Source: Coriobacteriales bacterium
GTDB taxonomy: Bacteria > Actinomycetota > Coriobacteriia > Coriobacteriales > UBA8131
Reading direction: 5' to 3'
NCBI GenBank assembly: GCA_031286245.1
Contig: JAITUO010000058.1
Coordinates: 1 to 5,355, forward strand
DNA length: 5,355 bases
A program made the translations under genes and the position numbers. The notes below the pieces were generated by a model. That model made no database searches and had not been told where the DNA came from. It was given only the letters and a program-made list of their open reading frames with translations. Shown here one piece after another: positions 5,222 through 5,355 of this stretch; position 1 is the stretch's first letter; the number at the start of each line of letters is the position of its first letter.

Positions 5222-5355
5222 GTGAAGAAGTCCCAAACCCCAATCATTTTTGTTGTTCTGGCATTTGCTGTCTTTCCGCCCTTGGGGCTTTTTTTGCTCT
5301 ATCGTTACATGACTTCAGATAAGACTACATTGATAAAGGATTCCTCGCTGATGCG
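5222..5355 (+). CDS. Second membrane protein, paralog of the preceding gene (3' end outside window)
   Basis: The first 44 codons are visible, starting at GTG 5222. GGAAGG at 5208-5213 gives an 8-base spacer, and the sequence ggaaggcRgta is shared with the ribosome binding site of the upstream paralog. The protein begins VKKSQTPIIFVV and aligns with the preceding gene's N-terminus: VKKS, then a hydrophobic segment ending PPLGLFLLY (against WPLGLLLLY), then TSDK and a basic/polar run. The prolines inside the hydrophobic segment suggest a kinked helix or short hairpin. The rest, including any winged-helix module and zinc ribbon, lies beyond the window. The pair most likely arose by tandem duplication and subsequent divergence. 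Confidence 0.8.
   Translation, partial: MKKSQTPIIFVVLAFAVFPPLGLFLLYRYMTSDKTTLIKDSSLM

Overview
This is a bacterial window, 5355 bases, of moderate GC content. It holds five protein genes: two cut by the window edges, and all five separated by gaps that carry most of the unusual structure. GTG is the chosen start for four of the genes whose start is visible. The nuclease-like protein at 1098-2048 has a C-terminal signature (EYDS..YHTGAE...D..RRN.L) that I associate with Coriobacteriia (Actinomycetota) and some Clostridia. The membrane/winged-helix/zinc-ribbon proteins at the right end fit Gram-positive anaerobes. This assignment is inference with low confidence; no rRNA, tRNA or phylogenetic marker is present.

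Left part (1-1097): the 3' end of a coiled-coil protein with a C-terminal membrane anchor, on the + strand. Its last codons and stop lie in the first copy of a 35-bp tandem repeat that continues beyond the gene. Next comes a 193-bp element bounded by 45-bp inverted repeats that match at 43 of 45 positions, probably a MITE-like or defective mobile element. This 395-bp gap lies between convergent genes.

Middle (1098-4241), all on the - strand: a DUF559/Vsr-like PD-(D/E)XK nuclease-family protein, preceded by a candidate promoter overlapped by a 22-bp palindrome. Upstream of that is a probable two-gene operon: a GT-A type glycosyltransferase (4241-3024) and, 28 bases later, a TauE/SafE-family membrane transporter (2995-2201). 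A perfect extended -10 element (TGCTATAAT) sits upstream of the glycosyltransferase gene.

Right part (4242-5355), + strand: a divergent intergenic region whose leader has three 20-bp direct repeats and a 13-codon mini-ORF with a strong Shine-Dalgarno. After it come two tandem paralogous genes. The first is complete (213 aa: membrane segments, winged-helix-like module, CxxC...CxxC zinc ribbon). The second is cut by the window end after 44 codons. Their aligned N-termini and ribosome binding sites fix both starts at GTG.

The candidates most worth following up are the tandem paralog pair with its repeat-rich leader, and the long inverted-repeat element. No CRISPR array, complete insertion sequence or RNA gene was recognised.
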